Shown: positions 8,286 through 17,102 of the stretch, piece by piece
Numbering within the stretch: the stretch's first letter is position 1
Layout of the letters: every line of letters begins with the position of its first letter
Source of the DNA: CAMLOF01 sp966692625
GTDB lineage: Bacteria; Pseudomonadota; Gammaproteobacteria; Burkholderiales; Burkholderiaceae_C
Direction of reading: 5' to 3'
DNA: 64,000 bases
NCBI GenBank assembly: GCA_966692625.1
Contig: CBKZAG010000001.1
Coordinates: 27,223-91,222 of the forward strand
The notes under the pieces: generated by a model
Databases searched by the model: none
Told to the model about the DNA's origin: nothing
What the model saw: the letters and a program-made list of their open reading frames with translations, nothing else
Program-made: the position numbers and the translations under genes

Positions 8286-8397
8286 GTTGCCGATTATGGG
8301 TGAGTTCTATTCATCCTTACGCGAAAAAAGATCGTTTGTCCTTGATAAAACGCAAAGCGAGAATTTCCTCGTACCAATCACCTACGAGGAGACATTC

Positions 8398-9210
8398 ATG
8401 TTGGACAGGACCAAGCGCATCTCGATTTACCAGCCGGAGCAGGCTGGGCTGATCTTCCCCGAAATCCCGGACTTTGCATCCTTGGCAGAAGAGCGGACCT
8501 ACCGCAAGCAGCGCCTTGTGGCGGCTTGCCGCGCATTCGCACTTGAGGGTTTTGACTATGGCTTTGCAGGGCACCTGACCGTGCGCGACCCCGAGCACCC
8601 AGATCTGTACTGGACCAACCCGATGGCTGTTCATTTTGCAGATGTGAAGATGTCCAATCTGATTCTGGTCGATCACGACGGGCGGGTCCACCAAGGTGAC
8701 CATGCCGTGAACCGGGCGGGCTTTGTGCTGCACGCGGCAGTGCATGAAGCGCACCCCGACATCGTGGCAATGTGCCACGCGCACACTGTGTATGGCACCG
8801 CGTTTGCGGCGCTGGGCCGCCCGCTGGAGCCGATTTCTCAAGATGCAGCAGCGTTCTTCGAAGACCATGTCGTCATCAAGAGCGAGGCTGGCCAGGTGGC
8901 TGTTGAGCAAAAGGCCGGACCCAAGGTCGCGGATTGGTTCAAGGGCGTGAAAGCCGCGATTCACCAGAACCATGGACTGCTGACGGCCAGCCGCCACAGT
9001 ATCGAATCGGCCGCGTTCTGGTTCATCGCCCTTGAGCGTTGCTGCCGCCAACAGCTCTTGGTTGAGGCCACGGGGTCCATACCCGTGCACGTGCCGGTCG
9101 AGCGTTCGCGCTACAGCCGCGAGCACGTGGGCAGCGACTACATCGGATGGCTGCACTTCCAGCCCATCTGGAGCCGCCTCGCCAAGACACAACCCGACAT
9201 GTTCGCCTGA
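8398..9210 (+). CDS. Class II aldolase/adducin family protein
   Basis: A 270-residue member of the zinc-dependent class II aldolase/adducin family (fuculose-phosphate and ribulose-phosphate aldolase fold). Metal-ligand His residues are visible in MCHAHTVYG (about residue 125) and in HQNHGLLT (about residue 185). The ATG at 8398 is preceded by GAGGAG at 8386-8391; the frame is open about 120 bp upstream but that part overlaps the LysR promoter region. It is followed by a three-gene TRAP importer, suggesting a catabolic role on an imported acid or a sugar-acid product, but many family members are not phosphate-sugar aldolases, so the reaction remains open. LysR control from the divergent gene is likely. 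Confidence 0.8.
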   Translation: MLDRTKRISIYQPEQAGLIFPEIPDFASLAEERTYRKQRLVAACRAFALEGFDYGFAGHLTVRDPEHPDLYWTNPMAVHFADVKMSNLILVDHDGRVHQGDHAVNRAGFVLHAAVHEAHPDIVAMCHAHTVYGTAFAALGRPLEPISQDAAAFFEDHVVIKSEAGQVAVEQKAGPKVADWFKGVKAAIHQNHGLLTASRHSIESAAFWFIALERCCRQQLLVEATGSIPVHVPVERSRYSREHVGSDYIGWLHFQPIWSRLAKTQPDMFA

Positions 9211-9251
9211 CGCTCATCCGCGTCAGATATCTGCGCAGTGGATCGTGGTGA

Positions 9252-9273
9252 CTGGCGGCCTGACGGCCGCCAG
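9252..9273 (+). other. GC-rich stem-loop between the aldolase and TRAP genes
   Basis: CTGGCGGCC, a 4-base loop TGAC and GGCCGCCAG form a perfect 9-bp stem in the 108-bp spacer between the aldolase stop and the dctQ-type start. No run of T follows, so it is not a standard intrinsic terminator. It could attenuate, protect an mRNA end or lower TRAP expression relative to the aldolase. Confidence 0.45.
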
Positions 9274-9318
9274 GGCATGGCCTTGCCTGCGCCGACACAC
9301 CCACAAGAGGAGACACGC

Positions 9319-9879
9319 ATGAAAAGGGTTGTTGACAGCTATTTCCGGTTGTTGAAATTGGTTGTTGTACTGAGCCTCGCAGGCATGGTGGCGCTGGTTT
9401 TTGGCAACGTCGTTTTGCGCTACGCATTCAATTCGGGCATCACCATGGCCGAGGAAGTGTCGCGGCTGCTGTTTCTCTATTGCACCTTCCTGGGTGCCAC
9501 GATCGCGATGCGCGAGCGGCTCCACCTGGGCGTCGATTCGTTGACACGGCGCCTGCCTGCGATCGGCCAGCGGCTGTGTCTTGTGACCAGTCTTGCGTTG
9601 ATGTTGCTCTGCTGCGTGCTGGTGGTCCAGGGCAGCTGGGCTCAAGTGCTCATCAACATGGCAGTCAAGATGCCAGTAACGGGTCTGCCGGTTGGCGTGG
9701 TCTATGCGGCAGGGCTCGTTTTCAGTGTCTCGGCATCGCTGATCGTCCTGCACGACTTGGGACGCACGGTCTTGGGGAGTGGCGCAGCAGATTTGGCGAC
9801 GCCGCAGCACGGGCAAGAACACGTCGTTGAAGACGATTCTGAATCTTCCGAACTGATCCTGGCCAGGAGGTCAACATGA
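9319..9879 (+). CDS. TRAP transporter small permease (DctQ-type)
   Basis: The 186-residue small membrane subunit of a tripartite ATP-independent periplasmic transporter. Four hydrophobic segments are visible (about residues 12-35, 50-70, 90-112 and 130-152), with the family block ITMAEEVSRLLFLYCTFLGA between the first two. The start at 9319 is preceded by AGAGGAGA at 9306-9313. Its last four bases (ATGA) overlap the large-permease start, so the two membrane subunits are translationally coupled. The C terminus is hydrophilic and acidic. With the genes at 9876 and 11190 it forms a complete importer, probably for an organic or sugar acid. Confidence 0.9.
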   Translation: MKRVVDSYFRLLKLVVVLSLAGMVALVFGNVVLRYAFNSGITMAEEVSRLLFLYCTFLGATIAMRERLHLGVDSLTRRLPAIGQRLCLVTSLALMLLCCVLVVQGSWAQVLINMAVKMPVTGLPVGVVYAAGLVFSVSASLIVLHDLGRTVLGSGAADLATPQHGQEHVVEDDSESSELILARRST

Positions 9880-11156
9880 CATTCGCGGTATTTCTGTTCT
9901 CACTGGCCGGGTCAATTGGCATCGGCATGCCCATCGCGTTTGCGCTCATCTTGTGCGGCGTGGCGTTGATGGCCCATCTGGACATGTTCGATGCGCAGAT
10001 CATCGCGCAGAACCTGACCAACGGCGCCGACAGCTTCCCTCTCATGGCTGTGCCATTCTTCCTTTTGGCCGGTGAAATCATGAACGTCGGTGGCCTTTCG
10101 CGCCGGATTGTCAATGTCGCCATGTCACTGGTCGGCCACTTCAAGGGCGGGCTTGGCTACGTTGCAATACTGGCGGGCTGCCTGCTTGCAGCGCTGTCGG
10201 GCTCTGCCGTTGCAGACGCTGCCGCGCTGGGGGCCCTGATGGTGCCCATGATGGTTCGCGCGGGCCACGACAAAAAACGGGCAGCCGGTCTGGTGGCCGC
10301 AGCGGGGTGTATCGGACCTGTGATACCGCCGTCCATCGGCTTCATCATCTTCGGCGTTGCTGGCGGTCTTTCGATCACAAAGCTCTTTCTGGCAGGTATC
10401 GTTCCAGGTCTTCTCATCGGCGCCGCACTGTGTGTGGCATGGTGGATCGTGATTCGCAAAGAGCCTGCCGCCACGGCGCCCAAACAAAGCGGGGCGCAAC
10501 GCTTGAATGCGGTACTGGCAGGGCTTTGGGCGCTGCTGTTGCCCGTGATCATCGTGCTGGGACTGAAGATGGGGGTGTTCACGCCCACCGAGGCGGCCGT
10601 GGTCGCAGTGGTCTACTCTCTGTTCGTTGCCGTCGTTGTGTACAAGGAACTCAAGCTTTCCGACCTTTACGACGTCTTCCTTGCCACGGCAAAGACCTCT
10701 GCAGTCGTCATGCTCCTGATCGCAGCTGCGCTGGTAGCGGCCTGGTTGATCACCGTGGCCGATCTGCCAGGGGTGGTCGTCGATCTGCTGGAACCGTTGA
10801 TGGACAACCAGTTGTTGCTGCTGGCGGCAATCATGTTGTTTGTCATTGCCGTCGGTACCGCGATGGATATGACGCCCTCCATCCTGATCCTGACCCCGGT
10901 GTTGTTGCCGGTTGTGAAAGCCGCAGGGATCGATCCGATCTACTTTGGCGTGCTTTTCATCATCAACTGTTCCATCGGACTCATCACACCCCCGGTGGGC
11001 AGTGTGCTCAACGTCGTGGCAGGTGTTTCCAAGCTGTCACTTGAAGACGTAGTGAAAGGCGTGCTGCCGTTCATCCTGGCAGAACTCGCCGTACTGGTTC
11101 TGCTGGTTCTTTTTCCCCCACTGGTGACTGTCCCCGCGCAATGGTTTGCCCGGTAA
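9876..11156 (+). CDS. TRAP transporter large permease (DctM-type)
   Basis: A 426-residue, very hydrophobic protein with about 11-12 transmembrane segments, the catalytic membrane subunit of a TRAP transporter that moves substrate with a Na+ gradient. Family signatures include PLMAVPFFLLAGEIMNVGG, GSAVADAAALGALM, GCIGPVIPPSIGFI and NCSIGLITPPVGSVLNV near the C terminus. Its ATG overlaps the stop of the small permease gene. Length is typical of DctM. It works with the DctQ-type protein and the periplasmic receptor encoded next. Substrate cannot be read from this subunit. Confidence 0.93.
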   Translation: MTFAVFLFSLAGSIGIGMPIAFALILCGVALMAHLDMFDAQIIAQNLTNGADSFPLMAVPFFLLAGEIMNVGGLSRRIVNVAMSLVGHFKGGLGYVAILAGCLLAALSGSAVADAAALGALMVPMMVRAGHDKKRAAGLVAAAGCIGPVIPPSIGFIIFGVAGGLSITKLFLAGIVPGLLIGAALCVAWWIVIRKEPAATAPKQSGAQRLNAVLAGLWALLLPVIIVLGLKMGVFTPTEAAVVAVVYSLFVAVVVYKELKLSDLYDVFLATAKTSAVVMLLIAAALVAAWLITVADLPGVVVDLLEPLMDNQLLLLAAIMLFVIAVGTAMDMTPSILILTPVLLPVVKAAGIDPIYFGVLFIINCSIGLITPPVGSVLNVVAGVSKLSLEDVVKGVLPFILAELAVLVLLVLFPPLVTVPAQWFAR

Positions 11157-11189
11157 GGTCCCGCTTTCATCCCAACCCAAGGAGACATC

Positions 11190-12239
11190 ATGAAGTCAAT
11201 TTTTCACAAAGCTTTCGTCGGGGTGCTGGCATCTGTCGCCCTGGCGTGCTCGGCCCAATCCGCCGACATCAAGGAGCGGACCTTGAAGTTTTCGTTCGTT
11301 CAGCCGGCGGACAGCCACATGGGCTTTGGCGCCAAGGCTTTTGCTGACTTGGTCGCACAAAAGAGCGGCAACAAGATCAAGGTTCGGCTGTTCCCGAACG
11401 GTACCCTGGGGGGTGACCTGCAGACCGTGTCGGCACTGCAAGGCGGCACGATCGAACTGACGACCATGCCCCCCAGCTTGCTCGTCGGGCTGAACAAAGA
11501 GTATGGTGCTTTCGACCTTCCCTTCATGTTCAATGACTTCCGTGAGGCGGATGCCGTTCTTGACGGGCCGGTGGGTAAGCGCTTCCTGGAAAAGGCGCCT
11601 GTGGGGTTGGTCGGGCTGTCCTATTGGGACCATGGTTTCCGCAACGTGTCAAACAGCAAGCAGGCGATTGTCAAGGCTGAAGACTTCAAGGGCTTGAAGC
11701 TTCGCGTTGTGCAGACTCCGTTGATGATCGAGAGCTTCAATGCTTTGGGTGCCAATGCTGTTCCACTGTCGTTCACGGAACTATTCACAGCCATGGAAAC
11801 CCGTGCGGTAGATGGTCAGGACAATCCCGTCGTGGCGTTCGAGACCAACAAGTTCAACGAAGTGCAGCGCCATCTTTCCTTGACGCGGCATGTCTACAAC
11901 CCCTTGATTGTTCTTGTGAGCCAGAAGGCCTGGGACAGCATGACTCCGGCCGAGCGTGAGGTTCTGGCTTCGGCGGCGCGGGAAACGCGAATCGAGCAGC
12001 GGCGCATGTCCCGTGAGATGGAGCAAAAGTCAATAGCTTCAATCAAGTCCAAGGGGGTAACGGTTTCGGAAGTGTCTCCGGCCGAGCGCGCACGTATGCG
12101 TGAGATGGTCAAGCCGGTGATAGAAAAGTTCACCCGCGAGATCGGCGCGGAGGTGGTCAACGCCTTCGTCAGCGAGATCGGGAAGGTCCGCGCCGCTTCG
12201 CAGCCGGCTTCGGAACAAAAATCAGTCAGCCTCAAGTAA
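11190..12239 (+). CDS. TRAP transporter substrate-binding protein (DctP-type)
   Basis: A 349-residue periplasmic receptor with a Sec signal peptide (FHKAFVGVLASVALACSAQSA, cleavage near residue 26). The DctP family fold is clear: FSFVQPADSHMGFGAKAFADL near the mature N terminus, LKLRVVQTPLMIESFNALGA around residue 170, containing the Arg that usually salt-bridges the substrate carboxylate, and the block TRAVDGQDNPVV. It delivers a carboxylate-containing solute to the permease encoded upstream. The ribosome site AAGGAGA lies at 11179-11185. The gene is convergent with the LacI-type repressor 48 bp downstream. Substrate is probably a sugar acid or hydroxy acid, by association with the aldolase. 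Confidence 0.92.
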   Translation: MKSIFHKAFVGVLASVALACSAQSADIKERTLKFSFVQPADSHMGFGAKAFADLVAQKSGNKIKVRLFPNGTLGGDLQTVSALQGGTIELTTMPPSLLVGLNKEYGAFDLPFMFNDFREADAVLDGPVGKRFLEKAPVGLVGLSYWDHGFRNVSNSKQAIVKAEDFKGLKLRVVQTPLMIESFNALGANAVPLSFTELFTAMETRAVDGQDNPVVAFETNKFNEVQRHLSLTRHVYNPLIVLVSQKAWDSMTPAEREVLASAARETRIEQRRMSREMEQKSIASIKSKGVTVSEVSPAERARMREMVKPVIEKFTREIGAEVVNAFVSEIGKVRAASQPASEQKSVSLK

Positions 12240-12287
12240 AAGAGAGATGGAGCGGTGACAACGCGGAGAACGGCTGAGGCTCAGAAG

Positions 12288-13364
12288 TCACGAGCGGCCA
12301 GACTTCGATGTACTCATCCGCTCTATCAACGTGCAGGACAGGGCTTCACTGAGCGGCTCCTGTCCTTCCGCAATCGACTCCAGGACGGCACGCGCCGTCA
12401 CACGTCCAATCTCTGCGGTCGGAGGGCGCACGGTTGACAGCGAAGGATCAAGCTGACGGCCGATCGGAAAGTCCCCGAACCCAAGCAAGGCAAGACGGCC
12501 CGGCACTTCGATGCCCTGTGCATGGGCTTCCATCAGCGTTCCGCAGGCCAGGTGGTCATTGGCGAATGCCGCTGCAGTGATGGGCGATTTCGCTTCCGCC
12601 AGCAAGCTGGACAGCACTTGCCGGCCCGCGTCAAACGCGTCACCAGTATGGGCACGCAGGCGCTGCACCCGCGCGCCCAAGCTCCGCGCCTCTGCCTCGA
12701 AACCGTCGCCGCGCTCGTGGGCGCGAAAGTCCTCGGTCACGCCGCTGTCCACGTAGGCCAGACTGTCGTGCCCGAGTTCGACGAGGCGCGCAGCCATCTG
12801 GCGGCCCGTCTGGAAGTGGTCAAAGCCTATCTGCGCGAAGTCCTCTGGGTCCGTGTTTTGGCTGTGATGGTCCCAGATTTCGACGACGGGCGTTCCCGCG
12901 TCCCGGGCTTCGCGCAGCAGCCGCAAGGCGCCAGGCGTGTGCTGCCGCCCAGTGACCACGATGGCCCCCGGGGTCCAGCCGGTCAGGGCACGCAACTGGG
13001 TTTCCTCGCGCTCCAGTGAATAGCCGGTCGACAACAGCAAAAGCTCGTAACCGCTGCCGTGAAGCCCCTCGGTCAGGCTCTGTATGGTTTCGGCAAAGAT
13101 CGAGTGACCCACATTCGGGATCAGCGCTGCGACCAGGCGCGAAGCCCCACTGGCCAGGTGACCGGCCAGTTGGTTGGGGACATAGCCTGTGCGCTCGATC
13201 GCTTCACGAATCTTGGCCGCCGTGGCTTCCGCAACACGCTCGGGCTGGCGTATGTACCGCGAGACGGTGATGCGTGTCACGCCTGCGGCTTCCGCCACGT
13301 CGTGGAGGGTAGGGCGACCATGACCGCGCCTGGGACGGCGGCTGAATTCCGGAGTGGATGACAT
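12288..13364 (-). CDS. LacI family repressor, GntR (gluconate repressor)-like
   Basis: A 358-residue LacI-family repressor: helix-turn-helix (core LHDVAEAAGVTRITVSRYIR), hinge helix, then a periplasmic-binding-like sugar sensor (about residues 75-340). The DNA-binding part closely resembles E. coli GntR, and a sequence matching the GntR operator consensus lies upstream at 13410. I place the start at 13364 (MSSTPEF); a Met 60 bp upstream would run the gene through that operator. It is divergent from the dehydratase gene at 13466 and probably represses the sugar-oxidation operon 13466-26147 and itself, with an aldonate or related sugar acid as inducer. That last point is inference from the family. 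Confidence 0.88.
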   Translation of the reverse strand: MSSTPEFSRRPRRGHGRPTLHDVAEAAGVTRITVSRYIRQPERVAEATAAKIREAIERTGYVPNQLAGHLASGASRLVAALIPNVGHSIFAETIQSLTEGLHGSGYELLLLSTGYSLEREETQLRALTGWTPGAIVVTGRQHTPGALRLLREARDAGTPVVEIWDHHSQNTDPEDFAQIGFDHFQTGRQMAARLVELGHDSLAYVDSGVTEDFRAHERGDGFEAEARSLGARVQRLRAHTGDAFDAGRQVLSSLLAEAKSPITAAAFANDHLACGTLMEAHAQGIEVPGRLALLGFGDFPIGRQLDPSLSTVRPPTAEIGRVTARAVLESIAEGQEPLSEALSCTLIERMSTSKSGRS

Positions 13365-13409
13365 CAATCTAGGGTAATTACTGATGCGTAAAGTTTGCAC
13401 CGCCGTTAA

Positions 13410-13423
13410 TGTTACCGGTAACA
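13410..13423. promoter_or_regulatory. GntR-type operator TGTTACCGGTAACA
   Basis: A perfect 14-bp palindrome between the divergent repressor (start 13364) and dehydratase (start 13466) genes. It matches the consensus bound by the LacI-family gluconate repressor GntR of enterobacteria (ATGTTA-N4-TAACAT) except for the outermost right base. The adjacent repressor has a GntR-like recognition helix, so this is very likely its operator, placed to control both promoters. Confidence 0.8.
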
Positions 13424-13465
13424 CGAGATGACTTCAATCCCGTATTCAGAGCCCAAGGAAATCTG

Positions 13466-15202
13466 ATGACCTTAACTCTCGACAATCTCCGCAGCCGCCG
13501 TTGGTTTGCCGCCAACGACATGCGGGGCTTCGCACACCGCCAGCGCATTCAGCAAATGGGTCTGCGCCGGGAAGACGTGCTGGAGCGGCCCATCGTCGGC
13601 ATCATCAACACCTGGAGCGACCTTTCCCCGTGCCACGCGCACTTGCGCGAAAGGGCGGAAAGCGTCAAGCGCGGGGTGTTGATGGCTGGCGGAATGCCCT
13701 TCGAGTTGCCTGCAATGAGCCTGGGGGAGGTGATGGTCAAGCCCACCACCATGCTCTACAGAAACTTCCTGGCCATGGAAGCCGAAGAGCTGCTGCGCTC
13801 ACTGCCGCTGGACGGCGTGGTGTTGCTCGCCGGGTGCGACAAGACGACACCCGGTACGCTGATGGGCGCGATAAGCGCGAACCTGCCAACACTGTTTTGT
13901 GCTGCGGGCCCGATGTTGAGTGACCGGTACCTCAGACCAGGCGAACCAGCACGGCTCATTGGCGCCGGTACCCACACACGCATGTTCTGGGACGAATACC
14001 AGGCGGGCAGCATTGATGACGCCGAGTGGGTTCGCCTGGAGGCCAAGATGACACGCTCCCCGGGCACGTGCAACACGATGGGGACGGCCAGCACCATGAC
14101 GGCCATCGTCGAGGCCTTGGGCCTTGCGTTGCCGGGTTCCACCACGATACCGGCGATGGATGCCGGCCACTCCCGGATGGCGGCAGACTGCGGCGAACGC
14201 ATTGTGCAGATGATCTGGGACGACCTGACTCCCTCACGCATCCTGACCCGGGGCGCTTTCGTCAACGCCGCCACCATACAGATGGCTCTGGGCGGTTCAA
14301 CCAACGCCGCAGTGCATGTGATTGCCATGGCGCGGCGCGCCGGTGTCGATTTGAGCCTGGACGATCTGGATGAACTGGGGCGCCGCATTCCGGTGTTGGC
14401 CAACCTGTTTCCCAGCGGCGACCGCCTGATGGAGGATTTCCATTACGCAGGTGGCGTGCCCGCCTTGATGAACCGCATGCGCGAGCATCTGTCTCTGGCG
14501 GAACTGACGGTCACGGGGCGCACGGTGGCAGAGAACATCGCTGGCCGCGAGTCGCTCGACGACGAGGTGATTCGCCCCCTGGACCGGCCGGTGAGCACCG
14601 CGGGGGCATTGGCCGTGCTGCGCGGCAACCTCGCGCCCGCTGGCGCGGTGATGAAGGCCAGTGCAGCGAGCCCGCAGTTCCTGCATCACAGGGGCACGGC
14701 GCTCGTGTTTGACAACCCGCAAGAGATGGTGGAGCGTTGCGCCGACCCGGAACTGGACTGTGATGAGAACACCGTGCTCGTCCTGCGCAACGCTGGGCCG
14801 GTGGGAGCGCCCGGCATGCCTGAATGGGGCGGACTGCCGATTCCGAAGAAATTGCTCGCGCGCGGTGTGCGTGACATGGTTCGCATTTCAGACGCACGCA
14901 TGAGCGGCACGCATTACGGCAGCTGTGTACTGCACGTGAGCCCCGAGAGCGCTGTGGGCGGGCCGCTCGCACTTGTCAAGAACGGGGACGAGATCGCCAT
15001 AGACGTGTCGGCGGGCCGTATCGACCTGCTTGTCGAGGACGCGGAGCTCGAGCGCCGCCGTGCCGCCTGGACGCCACCGGCACGCCCTCACCAAAGGGGC
15101 TACATCCGCCTGTACCAGGAGCATGTGACCCAGGCCCACGAAGGCTGCGATTTCGACTTTTTGCAGGGCGACACCCCGGCGCCCGAGTACCCGATATTTT
15201 GA
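13466..15202 (+). CDS. IlvD/Edd family sugar-acid dehydratase
   Basis: A 578-residue Fe-S dehydratase related to dihydroxy-acid dehydratase and phosphogluconate dehydratase. Cysteines and contexts expected for the [2Fe-2S] cluster are present: LAGCDKTTPGT (about residue 130), SPGTCNTMGTAST (about 200), and the C-terminal SGTHYGSC. Together with the neighbouring aldolase, lactonase and sugar importer this points to the sugar-acid branch (arabonate, xylonate, fuconate or related), giving a 2-keto-3-deoxyaldonate, rather than branched-chain amino acid synthesis. ATG at 13466 follows AAGGA at 13454-13458; an upstream start would include the operator. It is the first gene of the operon and sits under the GntR-type operator. 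The precise sugar acid cannot be assigned by eye. Confidence 0.88.
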   Translation: MTLTLDNLRSRRWFAANDMRGFAHRQRIQQMGLRREDVLERPIVGIINTWSDLSPCHAHLRERAESVKRGVLMAGGMPFELPAMSLGEVMVKPTTMLYRNFLAMEAEELLRSLPLDGVVLLAGCDKTTPGTLMGAISANLPTLFCAAGPMLSDRYLRPGEPARLIGAGTHTRMFWDEYQAGSIDDAEWVRLEAKMTRSPGTCNTMGTASTMTAIVEALGLALPGSTTIPAMDAGHSRMAADCGERIVQMIWDDLTPSRILTRGAFVNAATIQMALGGSTNAAVHVIAMARRAGVDLSLDDLDELGRRIPVLANLFPSGDRLMEDFHYAGGVPALMNRMREHLSLAELTVTGRTVAENIAGRESLDDEVIRPLDRPVSTAGALAVLRGNLAPAGAVMKASAASPQFLHHRGTALVFDNPQEMVERCADPELDCDENTVLVLRNAGPVGAPGMPEWGGLPIPKKLLARGVRDMVRISDARMSGTHYGSCVLHVSPESAVGGPLALVKNGDEIAIDVSAGRIDLLVEDAELERRRAAWTPPARPHQRGYIRLYQEHVTQAHEGCDFDFLQGDTPAPEYPIF

Positions 15203-15212
15203 AAGCACGCTG

Positions 15213-16013
15213 ATGAACGCATTTCAAGAACTGATGGCCCATGCCGCAACGCGGCCGCCGGTGGGCACCTGGCTGATGTCGGCCAGCCCGATCGTCTGCG
15301 AGGCGATGGGCTGCGCGGGCTTTGACTGGGGCGTGGTGGACATGGAGCACACGCCGCTGGACATGATGGAGGTCGTCCACATGCTGCAGGCTTTGGCAGC
15401 AACGCCAATGAAGCCTGTGGTGCGGGTGCCCTGGAACGATCGCGTGACCATCAAGCGCGTGCTCGATGCAGGCGCCGCCACATTGCTCGTGCCGTTCGTG
15501 CAGGACGCCGAAGAGGCGCGGGCAGCGGTGGCCGCCACCCGGTACCCGCCTGAAGGATGCCGTGGGGTCGCGGGGATGAGCCGGGCATCGCGCTTTGGCA
15601 CGGCCCAGGCTTACGTGGCCACGGCCAACCGCAGCATCGGCGTGATCGTTCAGCTGGAAACAGCCGAGGCCATCGGCAAGCTGGACGAGATTGCCCAGGT
15701 CGAGGGAGTGGATGCCTTGTTCATCGGCCCTGGCGACCTTTCGGCCACCATGGGATTGCCGGGCCAGCTCACTCACCCGCGCGTGCTTGCGTTGACGGCA
15801 GACGCCGTGCGCCGAGCCAAGGCGCTGGGCAAACCGATCGGAACGGTGGGTGGAACACCGGAAGTGGTGCGGGAATACCTCGCCATGGGATTTGATTTCG
15901 TCGCCATTGCATCGGATCTTGGTTTGCTGATGCGCAGTGCGCAGAGCGCGTTGTCCGCGCTGCGCGGAACTGGCACCTCCGAAACCCCGCAAACCTCTCA
16001 AGGAGCTTACTGA
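15213..16013 (+). CDS. HpcH/HpaI family aldolase
   Basis: A 266-residue class II (metal-dependent) pyruvate aldolase with the TIM-barrel motifs of the HpcH/HpaI/GarL/RhmA family: WGVVDMEHTPLD (His general base region), VQLETAEAIG (metal Glu near residue 148) and GPGDLSATMG (metal Asp near 173). It would cleave the 2-keto-3-deoxyaldonate made by the preceding dehydratase into pyruvate and a short aldehyde such as glycolaldehyde, lactaldehyde or glyceraldehyde. Its stop overlaps the ATP-binding protein start by one base (TGATG). The substrate assignment follows from operon context and family knowledge. Confidence 0.88.
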   Translation: MNAFQELMAHAATRPPVGTWLMSASPIVCEAMGCAGFDWGVVDMEHTPLDMMEVVHMLQALAATPMKPVVRVPWNDRVTIKRVLDAGAATLLVPFVQDAEEARAAVAATRYPPEGCRGVAGMSRASRFGTAQAYVATANRSIGVIVQLETAEAIGKLDEIAQVEGVDALFIGPGDLSATMGLPGQLTHPRVLALTADAVRRAKALGKPIGTVGGTPEVVREYLAMGFDFVAIASDLGLLMRSAQSALSALRGTGTSETPQTSQGAY

Positions 16014-17080
16014 TGGCAGCCGTAGAACTGCGCCAGGTCGTGAAGAACTACGACGGCAAAAACAATGTGATCCACGGTATCGACCTGGAAATTCGCCAGG
16101 GCGAATTCGTGGTCTTCGTGGGCCCTTCCGGTTGCGGCAAGAGCACGCTGCTGCGGATGATCGCAGGCCTGGAGTCGATCTCGGGCGGGGAAGTGCGCAT
16201 CGGCGGGCAGGTCGTCAACGACAGGCCGCCACGTTCGCGCGACATCGCCATGGTGTTCCAGGACTATGCGCTGTACCCCCACAAGTCGCTCTACGACAAC
16301 ATGGCGTTTGGTCTGCGCCTGCGCAAGACGCCTGAAGACGAGATCAAACGGCGGGTGATGGACGCCGCGCGCCTGCTGCGGATCGACCACATGCTGGACC
16401 GCAAGCCGGCCGCACTTTCCGGCGGCCAGCGCCAGCGGGTTGCCATCGGGCGAGCCATCGTGCGGCAGCCAGCCGTGTTCCTGTTCGACGAACCCCTGTC
16501 CAACCTCGATGCCCAGCTGCGGCACGAGATGCGTACCGAGATCAAGCGCCTGCACCAACGCCTTGGCGCAACGATGATTTACGTGACCCACGACCAGGTG
16601 GAGGCGATGACGCTGGCCGACCGCATCGCCGTTTTGAGTGCCGGGCACAAGATGCAGTACGACACGCCCGACGCCATCTACAACCGGCCAGCCGCCTTGT
16701 TCGTCGCAGGGTTCACCGGTGCGCCGCCCATGAACCTGGTGGACGCCATGGTGGCCGACGGGCACGCGGAACTGGGCGCTGGCGTGCGCCTGCCGCTGCC
16801 GTCCCGCCTTGCTGGCCGTGGCGGCCCGGCCAAGCTTGGGATACGTCCCGAGAACCTGCGCCTGACACCCGAGCAAGGCGACGTGAATCTGGCTGCGACC
16901 GTGTCCCTGCTCGAACCGCTGGGGGCCGAAACGCTGGTGACGCTCAAGGCCGGAGCCACTGAAATGATCGCTCGCTTGCCAGCTTCTTTCCGCGAGGCAC
17001 CGGGCACCCAGTTGGCGCTCAACCTCAACCCCGAGCACTTGCATCTGTTCCACCCGGACAGCGGCGAGGCACTAGTCTGA
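16013..17080 (+). CDS. ABC sugar transporter ATP-binding protein (UgpC/MalK type)
   Basis: A 355-residue ATPase of a CUT1-type carbohydrate importer. It has Walker A (GPSGCGKST, about residue 38), the signature LSGGQRQRVAIGRA (about 134), Walker B (VFLFDEPLSNLDAQLR, about 155), the switch His in THDQVEAMTLADR and a C-terminal TOBE domain (about 285-350). It energises the permeases at 18380 and 19303, which work with the receptor at 17103. It starts within the stop of the aldolase gene, so uptake and breakdown of the sugar are translated together. ATPases of this class are sometimes shared between importers. Confidence 0.93.
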   Translation: MAAVELRQVVKNYDGKNNVIHGIDLEIRQGEFVVFVGPSGCGKSTLLRMIAGLESISGGEVRIGGQVVNDRPPRSRDIAMVFQDYALYPHKSLYDNMAFGLRLRKTPEDEIKRRVMDAARLLRIDHMLDRKPAALSGGQRQRVAIGRAIVRQPAVFLFDEPLSNLDAQLRHEMRTEIKRLHQRLGATMIYVTHDQVEAMTLADRIAVLSAGHKMQYDTPDAIYNRPAALFVAGFTGAPPMNLVDAMVADGHAELGAGVRLPLPSRLAGRGGPAKLGIRPENLRLTPEQGDVNLAATVSLLEPLGAETLVTLKAGATEMIARLPASFREAPGTQLALNLNPEHLHLFHPDSGEALV

Positions 17081-17102
17081 CCAACCACCACCGAAGGAGA
17101 CG

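Noticed and set aside
8286..8397. A LysR-type T-N11-A box in the aldolase promoter (TGA-N8-TCA near 8300)
   Set aside because: Short dyads of this size arise by chance and there is no second matching site.
13466..15202. Assignment of the dehydratase as IlvD of branched-chain amino acid synthesis
   Set aside because: The operon contains sugar importer, lactonase, mutarotase and pyruvate aldolase genes and a sugar-type repressor, which fit a sugar-acid dehydratase better.
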